Positions 8,336-17,316 of a stretch of 46,306 nucleotides of DNA are shown piece after piece. The notes under the pieces are model-generated. The model saw nothing but the letters and a program-made list of their open reading frames with translations. It had not been told where the DNA came from and made no database searches. Every line of letters begins with the position of its first letter. Position 1 is the stretch's first letter. The stretch spans positions 1 through 46,306 of the forward strand of contig NZ_JAQGLS010000101.1 in NCBI RefSeq assembly GCF_028292805.1. Reading direction: 5' to 3'. The position numbers and the translations under genes were made by a program. The stretch comes from Ramlibacter sp. (lineage in GTDB: Bacteria; Pseudomonadota; Gammaproteobacteria; Burkholderiales; Burkholderiaceae_C).

Positions 8336-9058
8336 TCAGGCCATCAGCTCCAGCAGCCGGTCCAGCCCACCCGAATTGATCGCCACCATCGCCTGCTCGC
8401 GCACCGCCGGCTTGGCGTGGTACGCCACTGACAGGCCGGCTTCCTTCATCATCGGCAGGTCGTTGGCGCCGTCGCCGACGGCGATCGCCTGCTTGGCAGA
8501 GATCCCGAGCAGGGCGCAAGTCTCCAGCAGCATCTTGCGTTTCTCGGCGCCGTCGCAGATGTCGCCCCAGGGCTGGTCCAGCAGGTAGCCGGTGAGCTCG
8601 CCGCAGTTGGCGCCCGAGCGCAGCTCCAGCACGTTGGAGCGGGTGAAGTCGATCTCGAGCCGGTCGCGGATGCGGTCGGTGAAGAAGGTGAAGCCGCCCG
8701 ACACCAGCAGCACCTTCATGCCCGCCGCCTGGCAGGCCCGCACCAGCTGCTCGGCGCCGGGGTTCAGCTGCAGCCGCTCGGTGTAGACCTGCTCCATGTC
8801 GGCCACGGTCACGCCCTTGAGGAGCCTGACGCGCCGGCGCAGGCTTTCCTTGTAGTCGGCGATCTCGCCGCGCATCGCCGCTTCGGTGATGGCCGCCACT
8901 TCCTCCTTGCGGCCGACCGCGTCGGCGATCTCGTCCACGCACTCAATGTTGATCAGCGTGGAGTCCATGTCGAAGGCGGCGAGCTTGAAGTCGGCCAGCT
9001 TCAGCGGCGGGGTGATGTCCTGGATGACCAGGCCGGGGGCGAATTCTTGGGCGGGCAT
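8336..9058 (-). CDS. serB: Phosphoserine phosphatase
   Basis: Last step of serine biosynthesis: dephosphorylates L-3-phosphoserine in the cytoplasm. It is a HAD-superfamily enzyme of 240 residues. Motif I is DMDSTL with nucleophile D30 and general acid D32. Motif II is LLVSGGFT. Motif III/IV is the Lys in AEKRK followed by GDGANDLPMM, the Mg-binding acidic pair. The cap region CVDEIADAVGRKEEVAAITEAAMRGEI is typical of SerB. The protein lacks the N-terminal ACT-like extension of longer SerB forms, as is usual in beta-proteobacteria. It is followed 24 bp upstream (genome order) by the mfd stop, so it may be the distal gene of an mfd-serB unit. Confidence 0.95.
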   Translation of the reverse strand: MPAQEFAPGLVIQDITPPLKLADFKLAAFDMDSTLINIECVDEIADAVGRKEEVAAITEAAMRGEIADYKESLRRRVRLLKGVTVADMEQVYTERLQLNPGAEQLVRACQAAGMKVLLVSGGFTFFTDRIRDRLEIDFTRSNVLELRSGANCGELTGYLLDQPWGDICDGAEKRKMLLETCALLGISAKQAIAVGDGANDLPMMKEAGLSVAYHAKPAVREQAMVAINSGGLDRLLELMA

Positions 9059-9082
9059 GGGTGAATTGTCGCAAACCCGGAC

Positions 9083-12000
9083 CTACGCCGGCTCCGCCAC
9101 CTTCGGTTGCCCCAGCGACTTGAGCACGTCGCGAACCATCTGCGCCCGGTCTTGCGGATCGGGCAGGGCGCGTTCGATGCGCAGCTTGTCGTTGCCGGCC
9201 AGTTTGATGTGCTTGTTCTTTTGCACCAGCTGGATGATGGCCAGCGGCTCGATCGGCGGATTCGCCTTGAAGGTGATGTGGATCATCGTCGGCGCCGCAT
9301 CCACCTTCACCACGCCGTACGGCCGCGCGATCACGCGCAGCCTGTGCACGTCGACCAGGGTCTGGCCCTGCGGCGGCAGCTTGCCGAAGCGGTCGACGAT
9401 TTCCTCCAGCAGACGGTCGATCTGGTCGACCGTCTTGGCGGTGGCCAGCTTCTTGTAGAACGACAGCCGCAGGTGCACTTCGCCGCAGTAGTCGGTGGGC
9501 AGCAAAGCCGGCGAGTGCAGGTTGATCTCGGTGGTGACCGACAGCGGCGCCAGCAGGTCCGGCTCCTTGCCGGCCTTCAGGGAGCGCACCGCCTCCGACA
9601 GCATTTCGTTGTAAAGCTGGAAGCCGACCTCCAGCATGTTGCCGCTCTGGTTCTCGCCCAGCACCTCGCCGGCGCCGCGGATCTCCAGGTCGTGCATCGC
9701 CAGGTAGAAGCCCGAGCCGAGCTCCTCCATCTGCTGGATCGCCTCCAGCCGCTGCGACGCCGCCTTGGTCAGGCCCTCCACGTCCGGCACCATCAGGTAG
9801 GCATAAGCCTGGTGGTGGCTGCGGCCGACGCGGCCGCGCAGCTGGTGCAGCTGCGCGAGACCGAACTTGTCGGCGCGGCTGATCACGATCGTGTTCGCCG
9901 TCGGCACGTCAATGCCGGTCTCGATGATGGTGGAGCACAGCAGCACGTTGTGGCGCTGGCCGATGAACTCGCGCATCACGCGCTCGAGCTCGCGCTCGGG
10001 CATCTGGCCGTGGGCGACGGCGATGCGCGCTTCTGGCAGCAGGCGCTCCAGCGCCTCGCGCCGGTTCTGGATGGTCTCCACCTCGTTGTGCAGGAAGTAG
10101 ACCTGGCCGCCGCGCTTCAACTCGCGCAGCACCGCCTCGCGGATCACGCCGTTGCTTTCGCTGCGCACGAAGGTCTTGATGGCCAGGCGCCGCTGCGGCG
10201 CGGTGGCGATCACCGACAGGTCGCGCAGGCCTTCCAGCGCCATGCCCAGCGTGCGCGGGATCGGCGTGGCGGTCAGCGTCAGCACGTCGACCTCGGCCCG
10301 CATCGCCTTGACAGCCTCCTTGTGGCGCACGCCGAAGCGGTGCTCCTCGTCGATGATCAACAGGCCCAGGTTGGCGAACTTGGTCGACTGCGCCAGCAGC
10401 TTGTGGGTGCCGACCACGATGTCGACGCTGCCGTCCGCCAGCCCCTTGAGCGCGGTGTTGATCTCCTTGGTGGAGCGAAAGCGGCTCATCTCCGCCACCT
10501 TCACCGGCCATTTGGAAAAGCGGTCCACCAGGGTCTGGAAGTGCTGTTCCGCCAGCAGCGTGGTCGGCGCCAGGAAGGCCACCTGCTTGCCGCCGGTGAC
10601 GGCGATGAAGGCGGCGCGAAGCGCCACCTCGGTCTTGCCGAAGCCGACGTCGCCGCAGACCAGCCGGTCCATCGGCTGCGGCGACACCATGTCCTGGATC
10701 ACCGCGTGGATCGCCGCGTTCTGGTCCGGCGTCTCCTCGAAGCCGAAGTCGTTGGCGAACTGCTCGTAGTCCTGCGCCGAGAAGCGGAAGGCATGGCCTT
10801 GCCGCGCCGCGCGCCGCGCATAGAGGTTCAGCAGTTCGGCGGCGCTGTCGCGCACCTGCTCGGCCGCCTTGCGCTTGGCCTTTTCCCACTGGCCCGAGCC
10901 CAGCCGGTGCAGCGGCGCCTCGTCGGCGGCCACCCCGGTGTAGCGGCTGATCACGTGCAGCTGGCTGACCGGCACATACAGCGTGGCGTCGCCGGCGTAT
11001 TCCAGGTGCAGGAATTCGGTGCTGCCCTGGCCCAGGTCCATGTTGACCAGGCCCTTGTAGCGGCCGATGCCGTGCTGCGAGTGCACCACCGGGTCGCCCA
11101 CGTTCAGCTCCGACAAGTCCTTGATCAGCGCCTCGACGTCGCTGACCTGTTCCTGCTTCCTGCGCCGCCGCACCACCTGGGTGCTGTGGAACAGCTCGGT
11201 CTCGGTGACCAGGTCGACGCCTTCTTCCACCCACGAGAAGCCGCTGGCCAGGGCGGCCGTGGCGATGCCCAGCTTCTCGTCGCCGTCCAGGAACTCCTGC
11301 AGCGACTCGAAGGCCGGCAGCGTCAGGTGGCTGGCGCGTAGGAAGTCCAGCAGGCTCTCGCGCCGGCCGGCGCTTTCGGCCAGCACCAGCACCTTGTAGG
11401 GCGTGCGCTGGGCGTGCTCCTTGAAGCGGGCCAGCGGGTCCTGGGCGCCGCGCACCACCGACAGGTCGGGCAGCTTCTGCACCCAGGCGCTGTCTTCCAC
11501 GTCCTGGACACTGGAGCGCAGCGCCACCTGCGCCTGCTGGTTGGCGCGGATGAAGAACTGCTCGCTGCTCAGGAACAGCGCCTCCGGCGGCAGCACCGGG
11601 CGGTCCGGGTCGCCCTGCACCAGCCGGTAGCGGTCTTTCGTGTCCTGCCAAAAGCGCTGGAAGGCCGGCTCCAGCTCGCCGTGCAGCACCACCGTGGCCT
11701 GCTCGCCCAGGAAGTCGAAGACCGTCGCGGTGTCCTCGAAGAACAGCGGCAGGTAGTACTCGATGCCGGCGGTGGCCACGCCGTTGCCCATGTCCTTGTA
11801 GATGCGGCTCTTGGTCGGGTCGCCTTCCAGCAGTTCGCGCCAGCGGCTGCGAAAGCGCGCCCGCGCGTCCTCGTCCATCGGAAACTCGCGGCCCGGCAGC
11901 AGTCGCACCTCGGGCACCGGGTACAGGCTGCGCTGGGTGTCGGGGTCGAAGGTGCGGATGGAATCGACTTCGTCGTCGAACAGGTCGACCCGGTACGGCA

Positions 12001-12529
12001 CCGGCGAGCCCATCGGGAACAGGTCGATCAGGCCGCCGCGCACCGCATATTCGCCCGGGCTCACCACCTGCGCCACGTGGTTGTAGCCAGCCAGGGTCAG
12101 CTGGGCCTTCAGCCGCGCCTCGTCGAGCTTTTGCTGCACCTTGAACTGGAAGGTGTAGCCGGCCAGGAAGGCTGGCGGCGCCAGCCGGTACAAGGCGGTG
12201 CTGGCCGGCATCAGCACCACGTCGGCCTCGCGCTGCAGGATGCGCCAGAGCGTGGCCAGCCGTTCGCTGATCAGGTCCTGGTGCGGCGAGAACTGGTCGT
12301 ACGGCAGCGTCTCCCAGTCCGGGAACAGGGCGCAACGCAGGCCGGGGGCGAAAAAGGCGACTTCCTCCAGCAGGCGCTGGGCGTCCGTCGCGTCGGCCGT
12401 CACCACCGCGGTGATGCGCCCGGCGGCGTGCTCGCGCTGCGCCAGCCGAGCCAGCAGCAGCGCGTCCGCCGAACCCGTGGGTCGCGGCAGGGTCATTCGC
12501 CGGCCGGGGGTGAGCTTGGGTAATTCCAT
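9083..12529 (-). CDS. mfd: Transcription-repair coupling factor
   Basis: Removes RNA polymerase stalled at DNA lesions and recruits UvrA. The 1148-residue length taken from ATG 12529 (MELPKLTPGRR) equals the usual proteobacterial length, which decides this start over the longer open frame running into ispD. In order there are the UvrB-homology N-terminal region (about 1-330, with FPDWETLPYDQFSPHQDLISERL), the RNA-polymerase-interacting CarD-like domain (about 470-560, with GDPVVHSQHGIGRYKG), the RecG-like SF2 motor (Walker A GDVGFGKTE, DEEH box, later QLRGRVGRS), and a TRCF C-terminal domain. The leader contains a strong terminator-like hairpin, described separately. Confidence 0.98.
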   Translation of the reverse strand: MELPKLTPGRRMTLPRPTGSADALLLARLAQREHAAGRITAVVTADATDAQRLLEEVAFFAPGLRCALFPDWETLPYDQFSPHQDLISERLATLWRILQREADVVLMPASTALYRLAPPAFLAGYTFQFKVQQKLDEARLKAQLTLAGYNHVAQVVSPGEYAVRGGLIDLFPMGSPVPYRVDLFDDEVDSIRTFDPDTQRSLYPVPEVRLLPGREFPMDEDARARFRSRWRELLEGDPTKSRIYKDMGNGVATAGIEYYLPLFFEDTATVFDFLGEQATVVLHGELEPAFQRFWQDTKDRYRLVQGDPDRPVLPPEALFLSSEQFFIRANQQAQVALRSSVQDVEDSAWVQKLPDLSVVRGAQDPLARFKEHAQRTPYKVLVLAESAGRRESLLDFLRASHLTLPAFESLQEFLDGDEKLGIATAALASGFSWVEEGVDLVTETELFHSTQVVRRRRKQEQVSDVEALIKDLSELNVGDPVVHSQHGIGRYKGLVNMDLGQGSTEFLHLEYAGDATLYVPVSQLHVISRYTGVAADEAPLHRLGSGQWEKAKRKAAEQVRDSAAELLNLYARRAARQGHAFRFSAQDYEQFANDFGFEETPDQNAAIHAVIQDMVSPQPMDRLVCGDVGFGKTEVALRAAFIAVTGGKQVAFLAPTTLLAEQHFQTLVDRFSKWPVKVAEMSRFRSTKEINTALKGLADGSVDIVVGTHKLLAQSTKFANLGLLIIDEEHRFGVRHKEAVKAMRAEVDVLTLTATPIPRTLGMALEGLRDLSVIATAPQRRLAIKTFVRSESNGVIREAVLRELKRGGQVYFLHNEVETIQNRREALERLLPEARIAVAHGQMPERELERVMREFIGQRHNVLLCSTIIETGIDVPTANTIVISRADKFGLAQLHQLRGRVGRSHHQAYAYLMVPDVEGLTKAASQRLEAIQQMEELGSGFYLAMHDLEIRGAGEVLGENQSGNMLEVGFQLYNEMLSEAVRSLKAGKEPDLLAPLSVTTEINLHSPALLPTDYCGEVHLRLSFYKKLATAKTVDQIDRLLEEIVDRFGKLPPQGQTLVDVHRLRVIARPYGVVKVDAAPTMIHITFKANPPIEPLAIIQLVQKNKHIKLAGNDKLRIERALPDPQDRAQMVRDVLKSLGQPKVAEPA

Positions 12530-12544
12530 TGGAGACTGCGAAGC

Positions 12545-12587
12545 AGGAAAATGCAAAACACCCCGCGCCTGGACAGGGCGGGGTGTG
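12545..12587 (-). terminator. Terminator-like hairpin in the mfd leader (candidate attenuator)
   Basis: Read on the minus strand, ACACCCCGC pairs perfectly with GCGGGGTGT (12586-12578 with 12566-12558), and the RNA then runs into TTTTGCATTTT. The loop adds CCTG/CAGG complementarity. This is an intrinsic-terminator shape placed about 30 nt before the mfd start. No gene lies upstream on this strand that needs ending, since ispD is divergent. It could therefore attenuate mfd, or belong to a small leader RNA. Confidence 0.55.
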
Positions 12588-12603
12588 CGAGGATTTGCGG
12601 GCT

Positions 12604-12651
12604 GCAGCGCAGGCTGCAAATCGTTCCCGGCGCGCGCATGCGTGCCGGGAA
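12604..12651. repeat. Two further inverted repeats between mfd and ispD
   Basis: GCAGC/GCTGC (12604-12617) and TTCCCGGC/GCCGGGAA (12624-12631 with 12644-12651, the latter around a GC-rich loop) sit in the divergent mfd-ispD spacer. With the hairpin nearer mfd they make three stem-loops in 162 bp. On the minus strand they would all be in the mfd leader if its promoter is near 12653-12680, where the minus strand reads TACAAT. Confidence 0.45.
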
Positions 12652-12691
12652 GATTGTAGGGTGAACAGTCTCTTGGGATGAGAATACGGAC

Positions 12692-13390
12692 ATGAATGGC
12701 AACGCTATCCAACAACGTTACTTCGCCTTGATCCCCTGCGCCGGCAACGGCAGCCGCGCCGGCACCTCGGGGCCCAAGCAATACGAACGTGTCGCCGGCC
12801 AGCCCATGGTGTGGCACACGCTGTCGGCCTTTGCCGGCGTCAAGCGCATCGCCCGCACCCTGGTGGTGGTGGCCGCCAGCGACGGCTTCTTCGAGCGCAA
12901 CCCCACCACGTCGGCCCTGGTGGTGCCGTGCGGCGGCGCCACCCGGGCCGCCAGCGTGGCCAACGGCCTGCGCGAGCTGCGCCGGGTGGGCGCGACCGAC
13001 GCCGACTGGGTGCTGGTGCACGACGCCGCCCGTTGCCTCGTCACGCCGGACCTGATCGACCGGCTGATCGACCGCTGCTCCGGCGACGAGGTCGGCGGCC
13101 TGCTGGCCCACCCGCTGGCCGATACGCTGAAGATCGCCAAGGACGGCCGCGCTGCCGGCACGCTGCAGCGCGACGACAAGTGGCTGGCCCAGACTCCGCA
13201 GATGTTCCGCCTGGGCATGCTGCGCCAGGCGCTAGAGGGGGTGGGCGACGCCATCACCGACGAAGCCGGCGCGATCGAGGCCATGGGCCTGCAGCCGCTG
13301 CTGGTGGAAGCCGGGGCGCAGAACTTCAAGGTCACCTACCCGGAAGACTTCGCCATGGCCGAGGCCGTGCTGCGTGGCCGGGCGCGATGA
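12692..13390 (+). CDS. ispD: 2-C-methyl-D-erythritol 4-phosphate cytidylyltransferase
   Basis: Third committed step of the MEP isoprenoid pathway: couples CTP to methylerythritol phosphate. The 232-residue protein starts at ATG 12692 and shows the nucleotide-binding loop [18 protein letters not shown] (about residues 14-31), VHDAARCL (about 109-116) and [10 protein letters not shown] (about 168-177), all diagnostic of IspD. The start is 5 bp downstream of GAATACGGAC, with no strong Shine-Dalgarno. ispF follows 85 bp later, the usual bacterial pairing. Confidence 0.96.
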   Translation: MNGNAIQQRYFALIPCAGNGSRAGTSGPKQYERVAGQPMVWHTLSAFAGVKRIARTLVVVAASDGFFERNPTTSALVVPCGGATRAASVANGLRELRRVGATDADWVLVHDAARCLVTPDLIDRLIDRCSGDEVGGLLAHPLADTLKIAKDGRAAGTLQRDDKWLAQTPQMFRLGMLRQALEGVGDAITDEAGAIEAMGLQPLLVEAGAQNFKVTYPEDFAMAEAVLRGRAR

Positions 13391-13475
13391 GCCCCCACGC
13401 TCCGCACTGCGTGTCGTCGCTGCTCCCCGGGGGGGCGCTGGCGCTCGTCGGGCGGCCGGGCAGGCGGGCTTGAGC
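13391..13475. repeat. Possible Comamonadaceae-type dispersed GC-rich intergenic element
   Basis: The 85-bp ispD-ispF spacer reads as CCCACGCTCCGCACTGCGTGTCG, then CTCCCCGGGGGGGCGCTGGCGCTC, then GGGCGGCCGGGCAGGCGGGCTTGA. From memory, similar CTCCGC...CCCCGAGGGGGGCGCTGGC strings recur between genes in related genomes. A shorter relative with CCTTCCCCGAAGGGGCGGCAGC lies at about 22387-22408, before tRNA-Val. The identification needs a genome-wide comparison. Confidence 0.35.
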
Positions 13476-13970
13476 ATGCATTTGCGCATCGGCGAAGGCT
13501 GGGACACGCACGCACTGGTGCCCGGGCGCAAGCTCGTCCTGGGCGGGGTGGAAATCCCCTACGAACGCGGCCTGCTGGGGCACTCCGATGCCGACGCATT
13601 GCTGCACGCGATCACCGATGCCTTGCTCGGCGCGGCCGGCCTTGGCGACATCGGCCGCCATTTCCCGGACACCGACGAACGCTTTCGCGGCGCCGACTCG
13701 GTGCTGCTGCTGCAGGAGGCGATGCGGCGGGTGCGGGCCGCGGGCTGGCAGCTGGTGAACGTCGACAGCACCATCGTCGCCCAGGCACCGAAGCTGGCGC
13801 CGCACATCGAGGCCATGTGCGCCCGCATCGCCAAGGCGCTGGGCGTGACGCCGCAGCAGGTGAACGTCAAGGCCAAGACGGCCGAGAAGCTCGGCCCCGT
13901 GGGCATGGGGCAGAGCATCGAGGCGAGGGCGGTGGTGCTGCTGGTGGTGCTGCCCGAGGAGCGTGCCTAG
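13476..13970 (+). CDS. ispF: 2-C-methyl-D-erythritol 2,4-cyclodiphosphate synthase
   Basis: Cyclises the CDP-methylerythritol 2-phosphate product of the MEP pathway; acts as a cytoplasmic trimer. The 164-residue protein starts at ATG 13476 ([12 protein letters not shown]). Metal ligands are visible as D10 and H12 (GWDTHAL) and H44 in [10 protein letters not shown]. The C-terminal half has the conserved [15 protein letters not shown] near residues 130-144. Length is normal. It is probably co-transcribed with ispD despite the 85-bp spacer. Confidence 0.97.
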   Translation: MHLRIGEGWDTHALVPGRKLVLGGVEIPYERGLLGHSDADALLHAITDALLGAAGLGDIGRHFPDTDERFRGADSVLLLQEAMRRVRAAGWQLVNVDSTIVAQAPKLAPHIEAMCARIAKALGVTPQQVNVKAKTAEKLGPVGMGQSIEARAVVLLVVLPEERA

Positions 13971-14026
13971 CTTGCGTAGCCGGGGTAACCGCAGGGCACC
14001 TCAGCGCTTGCGCGCAATCGCCGCGG

Positions 14027-15496
14027 TCAGCCCGCCTCTTCCGGTTGCGCCTGCCGTTGATGGCCGTTTCCCCCGCCCGGCACCGGCGGCATTTGCCGCG
14101 GCCGCTGCAGCTTGATGTGCGCGGCCAGCCCGCCCGAGGTGGTGTTGGCCAGCGCGAAGATGCCGCCCATGCGCTGCACCGTCTTGTCGACGATCGCCAG
14201 CCCCAGGCCGGCGCCGGTGGCGGCGGTGCGGGCCGCGTCGCCGCGAAAGAAAGGCTTGACCAGGTTGGGCAGCGCCTCGGGCGAGACCCCCATGCCGTGG
14301 TCGCGCACCTTGAGCAGCACCCATTCGTTGCGCGCACGGGCCGCGATGTCCACCACCGCGATGCCGGTCTCCGGCGTCTTGCCGTAGCGGCGGGCGTTCT
14401 CCAGCAGGTTGGAGATCACGCGCGCCAGTTCCACCTCGTCGGCCAGCACCTGCACGTTCTTGGGCAGGTCGAGGTTGACGCGGATGTCGCCGTGGTCTTC
14501 GATGGCGTACATGCAGGCTTCGATCACGTCGTTCAGCACCACCGGCTTGAGCTCGGCGTGGTCCGGCCGCGCGTAGTCGAGGAACTTGTCGATGATGGCG
14601 TCGAGCTGGTCGATGTCGGCCGCCATGTGGTCGCGCGCGTCGGCGTCCACCACGCTCATCTCGGTTTCTAGTCGCAGCCGCGCCAGCGGCGTGCGCAGGT
14701 CGTGCGAGATGCCGGCCAGCATCACGGCGCGGTCCTGCTCGATCTTGGCCAGCTGCTGCGCCATCCGGTTGAAGCCGATGTTGACTTCGCGGATCTCGCT
14801 GGTGACGGCCTTCTCGTCCAGCCGGCTGGCGTCGAAGTCGCCGTCGCGCACGCGGCTGGCTGCGAACGACAGCTGCTTGAGCGGCCGGTTGATCAGCCGC
14901 GCGATCACCGCCGCGCCGGCCAGCGACAGCGCTGCCGCCGTGATCAGCCAGACCAGCCAGGTCTTGCCCCCCACCTGCGAAAAGCGGGTGCGGTCCATCA
15001 GCATCCAGTAGTCGTCGCGGTCGATCTTGAAGCCGATCCACAGGCCCTCCTCGCTGTTGACGCTGCTGGCCATCAGCGCGGCATCGCCCAGCCGGCTGAC
15101 CAGCTCGTCGATGATGCGGCGGTCCATGGCGCTGGCCGACATCGGCGTGAAGCGGTCCCTGGGCTCGCGCGGCAGGATGCGCACGCCTTCCTGGTCGGCC
15201 AGGGTCTTGATCAGCGAGACGCGGGCGATCGGGTCGGCGTGGACCAGCGCCGCCCGGCTCAGGTTGACCAGCGAGGCGATCTGCTGCGCCGTCTGCACGG
15301 CCCGCGGCTCGAACTCCAGCGCCCGGAAGGTCTGCAGCCAGGCGACGATGGAGCCGATCAGCAGCAGCGAGAGCAAAAAGAAGGTGCGCCAGAACAGCGA
15401 CAACCCCAGGCGGGGCCGCATCTCCAGCGGCGCGGGCGCGGTTTCCAGCGGCGCGGGGCTGGTGGCCTCCACGCTCGTGACGTTGCCGCGGATCAT
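14027..15496 (-). CDS. EnvZ/RstB-type sensor histidine kinase
   Basis: An inner-membrane sensor kinase of 489 residues. There is a first membrane helix at about 36-56, a periplasmic sensor region of about 120 residues, a second helix at about 180-200, a HAMP domain, the H-box LAGISHDLRTPLARLRLETE with phospho-acceptor H265, and an ATPase domain with N-box NLLENARRYG, G1 DHGMGVS and G2 GAGLGLAI. The H-box is nearly that of EnvZ. The C-terminal 30 residues are Pro/Gln/Gly-rich. The response regulator gene lies 80 bp upstream on the same strand, so the pair is an operon with the regulator first. The signal is unknown; osmolarity cannot be assumed. Confidence 0.92.
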   Translation of the reverse strand: MIRGNVTSVEATSPAPLETAPAPLEMRPRLGLSLFWRTFFLLSLLLIGSIVAWLQTFRALEFEPRAVQTAQQIASLVNLSRAALVHADPIARVSLIKTLADQEGVRILPREPRDRFTPMSASAMDRRIIDELVSRLGDAALMASSVNSEEGLWIGFKIDRDDYWMLMDRTRFSQVGGKTWLVWLITAAALSLAGAAVIARLINRPLKQLSFAASRVRDGDFDASRLDEKAVTSEIREVNIGFNRMAQQLAKIEQDRAVMLAGISHDLRTPLARLRLETEMSVVDADARDHMAADIDQLDAIIDKFLDYARPDHAELKPVVLNDVIEACMYAIEDHGDIRVNLDLPKNVQVLADEVELARVISNLLENARRYGKTPETGIAVVDIAARARNEWVLLKVRDHGMGVSPEALPNLVKPFFRGDAARTAATGAGLGLAIVDKTVQRMGGIFALANTTSGGLAAHIKLQRPRQMPPVPGGGNGHQRQAQPEEAG

Positions 15497-15576
15497 GAGG
15501 CAAGGGACTGCAAGGTCATCCCTCGATTAGAAGCGCAGCGCGGCAGCTTTGTCACCCGTTGCCGCGTAACTCAGCG

Positions 15577-16308
15577 TCAACCGGCGCCGTCCGGCACGAA
15601 CACGTAGCCCACGCCCCACACGGTCTGGATGTAGCGCGGCGAGGCCGGGTCGGCCTCGATCAGCTTGCGCAGGCGCGACACCTGCACGTCCAGGCTGCGG
15701 TCGAACGGCTCGAACTCGCGGCCGCGCGCCAGCTGCGCCAGCTTTTCGCGCGACAGCGGCTGGCGCGGGTGCCGCACCAGCGCCTTGAGCATGGCGAACT
15801 CGCCGGTGGTCAGCGGCAGTTCCTCGCCATTCTTGCGCAGGGTGCGGGCCCCCAGGTCGAAGGCGAACGGGCCGAACGACACCACCTCGTTGTCGGAGGA
15901 GGGCGCGCCCGGCGCTTCCTGCGCCGGTCGGCGGCGCAGCACGGCGTGCACGCGCGCCAGCAGCTCGCGCGGGTTGAACGGTTTGCCCAGGTAGTCGTCG
16001 GCGCCGACTTCGAGGCCGACGATGCGGTCGACGTCCTCGCCCTTGGCGGTCAGCATGATGATCGGGGTGCGGTCGTTGGCGGCGCGCAGGCGCCGGCAGA
16101 TGGACAGGCCGTCTTCGCCGGGCATCATCAGGTCCAGCACGATCAGGTCGGCGGTTTCGCGCAGCATCAGGCGGTTCAGCGCCTTGCCGTCTTCGGCCAG
16201 GATGACCTCGAAACCTTCCTGCGTCAGGTAGCGACGCAGGAGGTCGCGGATGCGAGCGTCATCGTCGACGACAAGAATCTTGTCGGTACGGGCTGCGGCT
16301 TGGGTCAT
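15577..16308 (-). CDS. OmpR-family response regulator
   Basis: A 243-residue cytoplasmic transcription regulator starting at ATG 16308 (MTQAAARTDKILVVDDD). The receiver domain has the acidic triplet near residues 15-17, phospho-acceptor D59 (VLDLMMPGEDG), the switch Thr in MLTAKG and the Lys in GKPFNP. A winged-helix C-terminal domain spans about 140-240, with SLDVQVSRLRKLIEADPASPRYIQTVWGVGY. The sequence is close to the OmpR branch. The partner is the EnvZ-like kinase downstream. Two inverted TGTAACA/TGTTACA sites in the upstream intergenic region could be autoregulatory. Confidence 0.94.
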   Translation of the reverse strand: MTQAAARTDKILVVDDDARIRDLLRRYLTQEGFEVILAEDGKALNRLMLRETADLIVLDLMMPGEDGLSICRRLRAANDRTPIIMLTAKGEDVDRIVGLEVGADDYLGKPFNPRELLARVHAVLRRRPAQEAPGAPSSDNEVVSFGPFAFDLGARTLRKNGEELPLTTGEFAMLKALVRHPRQPLSREKLAQLARGREFEPFDRSLDVQVSRLRKLIEADPASPRYIQTVWGVGYVFVPDGAG

Positions 16309-16327
16309 GGTTCTCCAGAATCCAACA

Positions 16328-16401
16328 TGTAACAACGGCCATTCTGAGGGCCTGCGTAGCGCGACAGCCGGATTTTGGCGAATGCCTTTCACAGTGTTAC
16401 A
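16328..16401. promoter_or_regulatory. Candidate response-regulator sites (TGTAACA and TGTTACA)
   Basis: The spacer between the divergent response-regulator and SIMPL genes carries TGTAACA at 16328-16334 and its reverse complement TGTTACA at 16395-16401. GTTACA is the core of the RstA box of OmpR-family regulators, so these may be binding sites for the adjacent regulator. Seven-base words with 60 bp between them could also be chance in this AT-richer spacer. Confidence 0.3.
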
Positions 16402-16516
16402 AGTATTGCGCCCCATGGCCGAGCTTCACATCTGCTACGCACGCCGCAACGCTGGCGACGCCGTTTTCATGGGTCCGGCGGCTAGCATCGGCCCTGCCAG
16501 AACAAAGGATCCCCTG

Positions 16517-17230
16517 ATGAAACTGAAAGCTCAAGCCTTGCTGCTCTCCTGTGCCTTGCTGGCTCCGGTGGGCTCCGCGCTGGCCCAGGGCGGCGTGCTG
16601 CCGCCGCAGAATGTGCTTGAGCTGCAGGCCAGCGGCACGGTCGAGGTGCAGCAGGACCTGCTGACGATCAACCTGACCACCACCCGCGAGGGCCCCGACG
16701 CCACGGCCGTGCAGACGCAGCTGAAGACGGCCCTTAACGCGGCGCTGGCCGAGGCGCGCAAGAACGCGCAGCCCGGGCAGATGGACGTGCGCACCGGCAA
16801 CTTCGGGCTTTATCCGCGCCACGGCCGGGACGGCAAGATGACGGGCTGGAGCGGCACGGCCGAACTGGTGCTGGAAGGCCGCGACTTTGCGCGCATCACC
16901 CAGGCCGCCGGCCGCATCCAGACCATGACCATGGGCGGCGTCGGCTTCGGCCTGAGCCGCGAGCAACGGGCCAAGGTGGAAACCGATGCGCAGACGCTGG
17001 CCATCGAGCGCTTCAAGGCCAAGGCGGCCGAGCTGGCCAAGGGCTTCGGCTTCGGCGGCTACACCTTGCGCGAGGTGGCGGTCAACGCCAGCGACCAGGG
17101 CTTGCAGCCGCGCATGCGCATGCAGGCGATGGAGGCCAAGGCCGGCAGCGCGGCCGAGGCATCGGTGCCGGTCGAGGCCGGCAAGACCAGCGTGGTGGTG
17201 ACTGTCTCGGGCTCGGTACAGCTGCGCTGA
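16517..17230 (+). CDS. SIMPL domain (DUF541) secreted protein
   Basis: A 237-residue periplasmic or outer-envelope protein. A clear signal peptide (MKLKAQALLLSCALLAPVGSALA, cleavage after ALA near residue 23) decides the start at ATG 16517. The mature part is a SIMPL domain: ASGTVEVQQDLLTINLTTTREG at the front, GWSGTAELVLEGRDFARITQAAG in the middle, and a C-terminal AKAAELAKGFGFGGYTLREVAV. Members of the family are linked to oxidative-stress protection or unknown envelope functions. The gene is divergent from the two-component pair across a 208-bp spacer. Confidence 0.9.
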   Translation: MKLKAQALLLSCALLAPVGSALAQGGVLPPQNVLELQASGTVEVQQDLLTINLTTTREGPDATAVQTQLKTALNAALAEARKNAQPGQMDVRTGNFGLYPRHGRDGKMTGWSGTAELVLEGRDFARITQAAGRIQTMTMGGVGFGLSREQRAKVETDAQTLAIERFKAKAAELAKGFGFGGYTLREVAVNASDQGLQPRMRMQAMEAKAGSAAEASVPVEAGKTSVVVTVSGSVQLR

Positions 17231-17316
17231 GTTCCGGCCAGCTTGCGCCGCCGGCTCATCCGAACCAAGCCCCAGTCCGACAGGCGGGGCCGGCCGCAGC
17301 CCCTAAGCTGCGGCCA

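Noticed and set aside
9107-11341. A 744-codon plus-strand open frame antisense to mfd
   Set aside because: Val/Leu/Gln/Arg-rich translation without motifs; mfd is unambiguous on the other strand.
14001-15503. A second long minus-strand frame overlapping the sensor kinase
   Set aside because: Arg/Gly/Pro-rich and without motifs; the other frame (14027-15496) has H-box, N-box and G-boxes.
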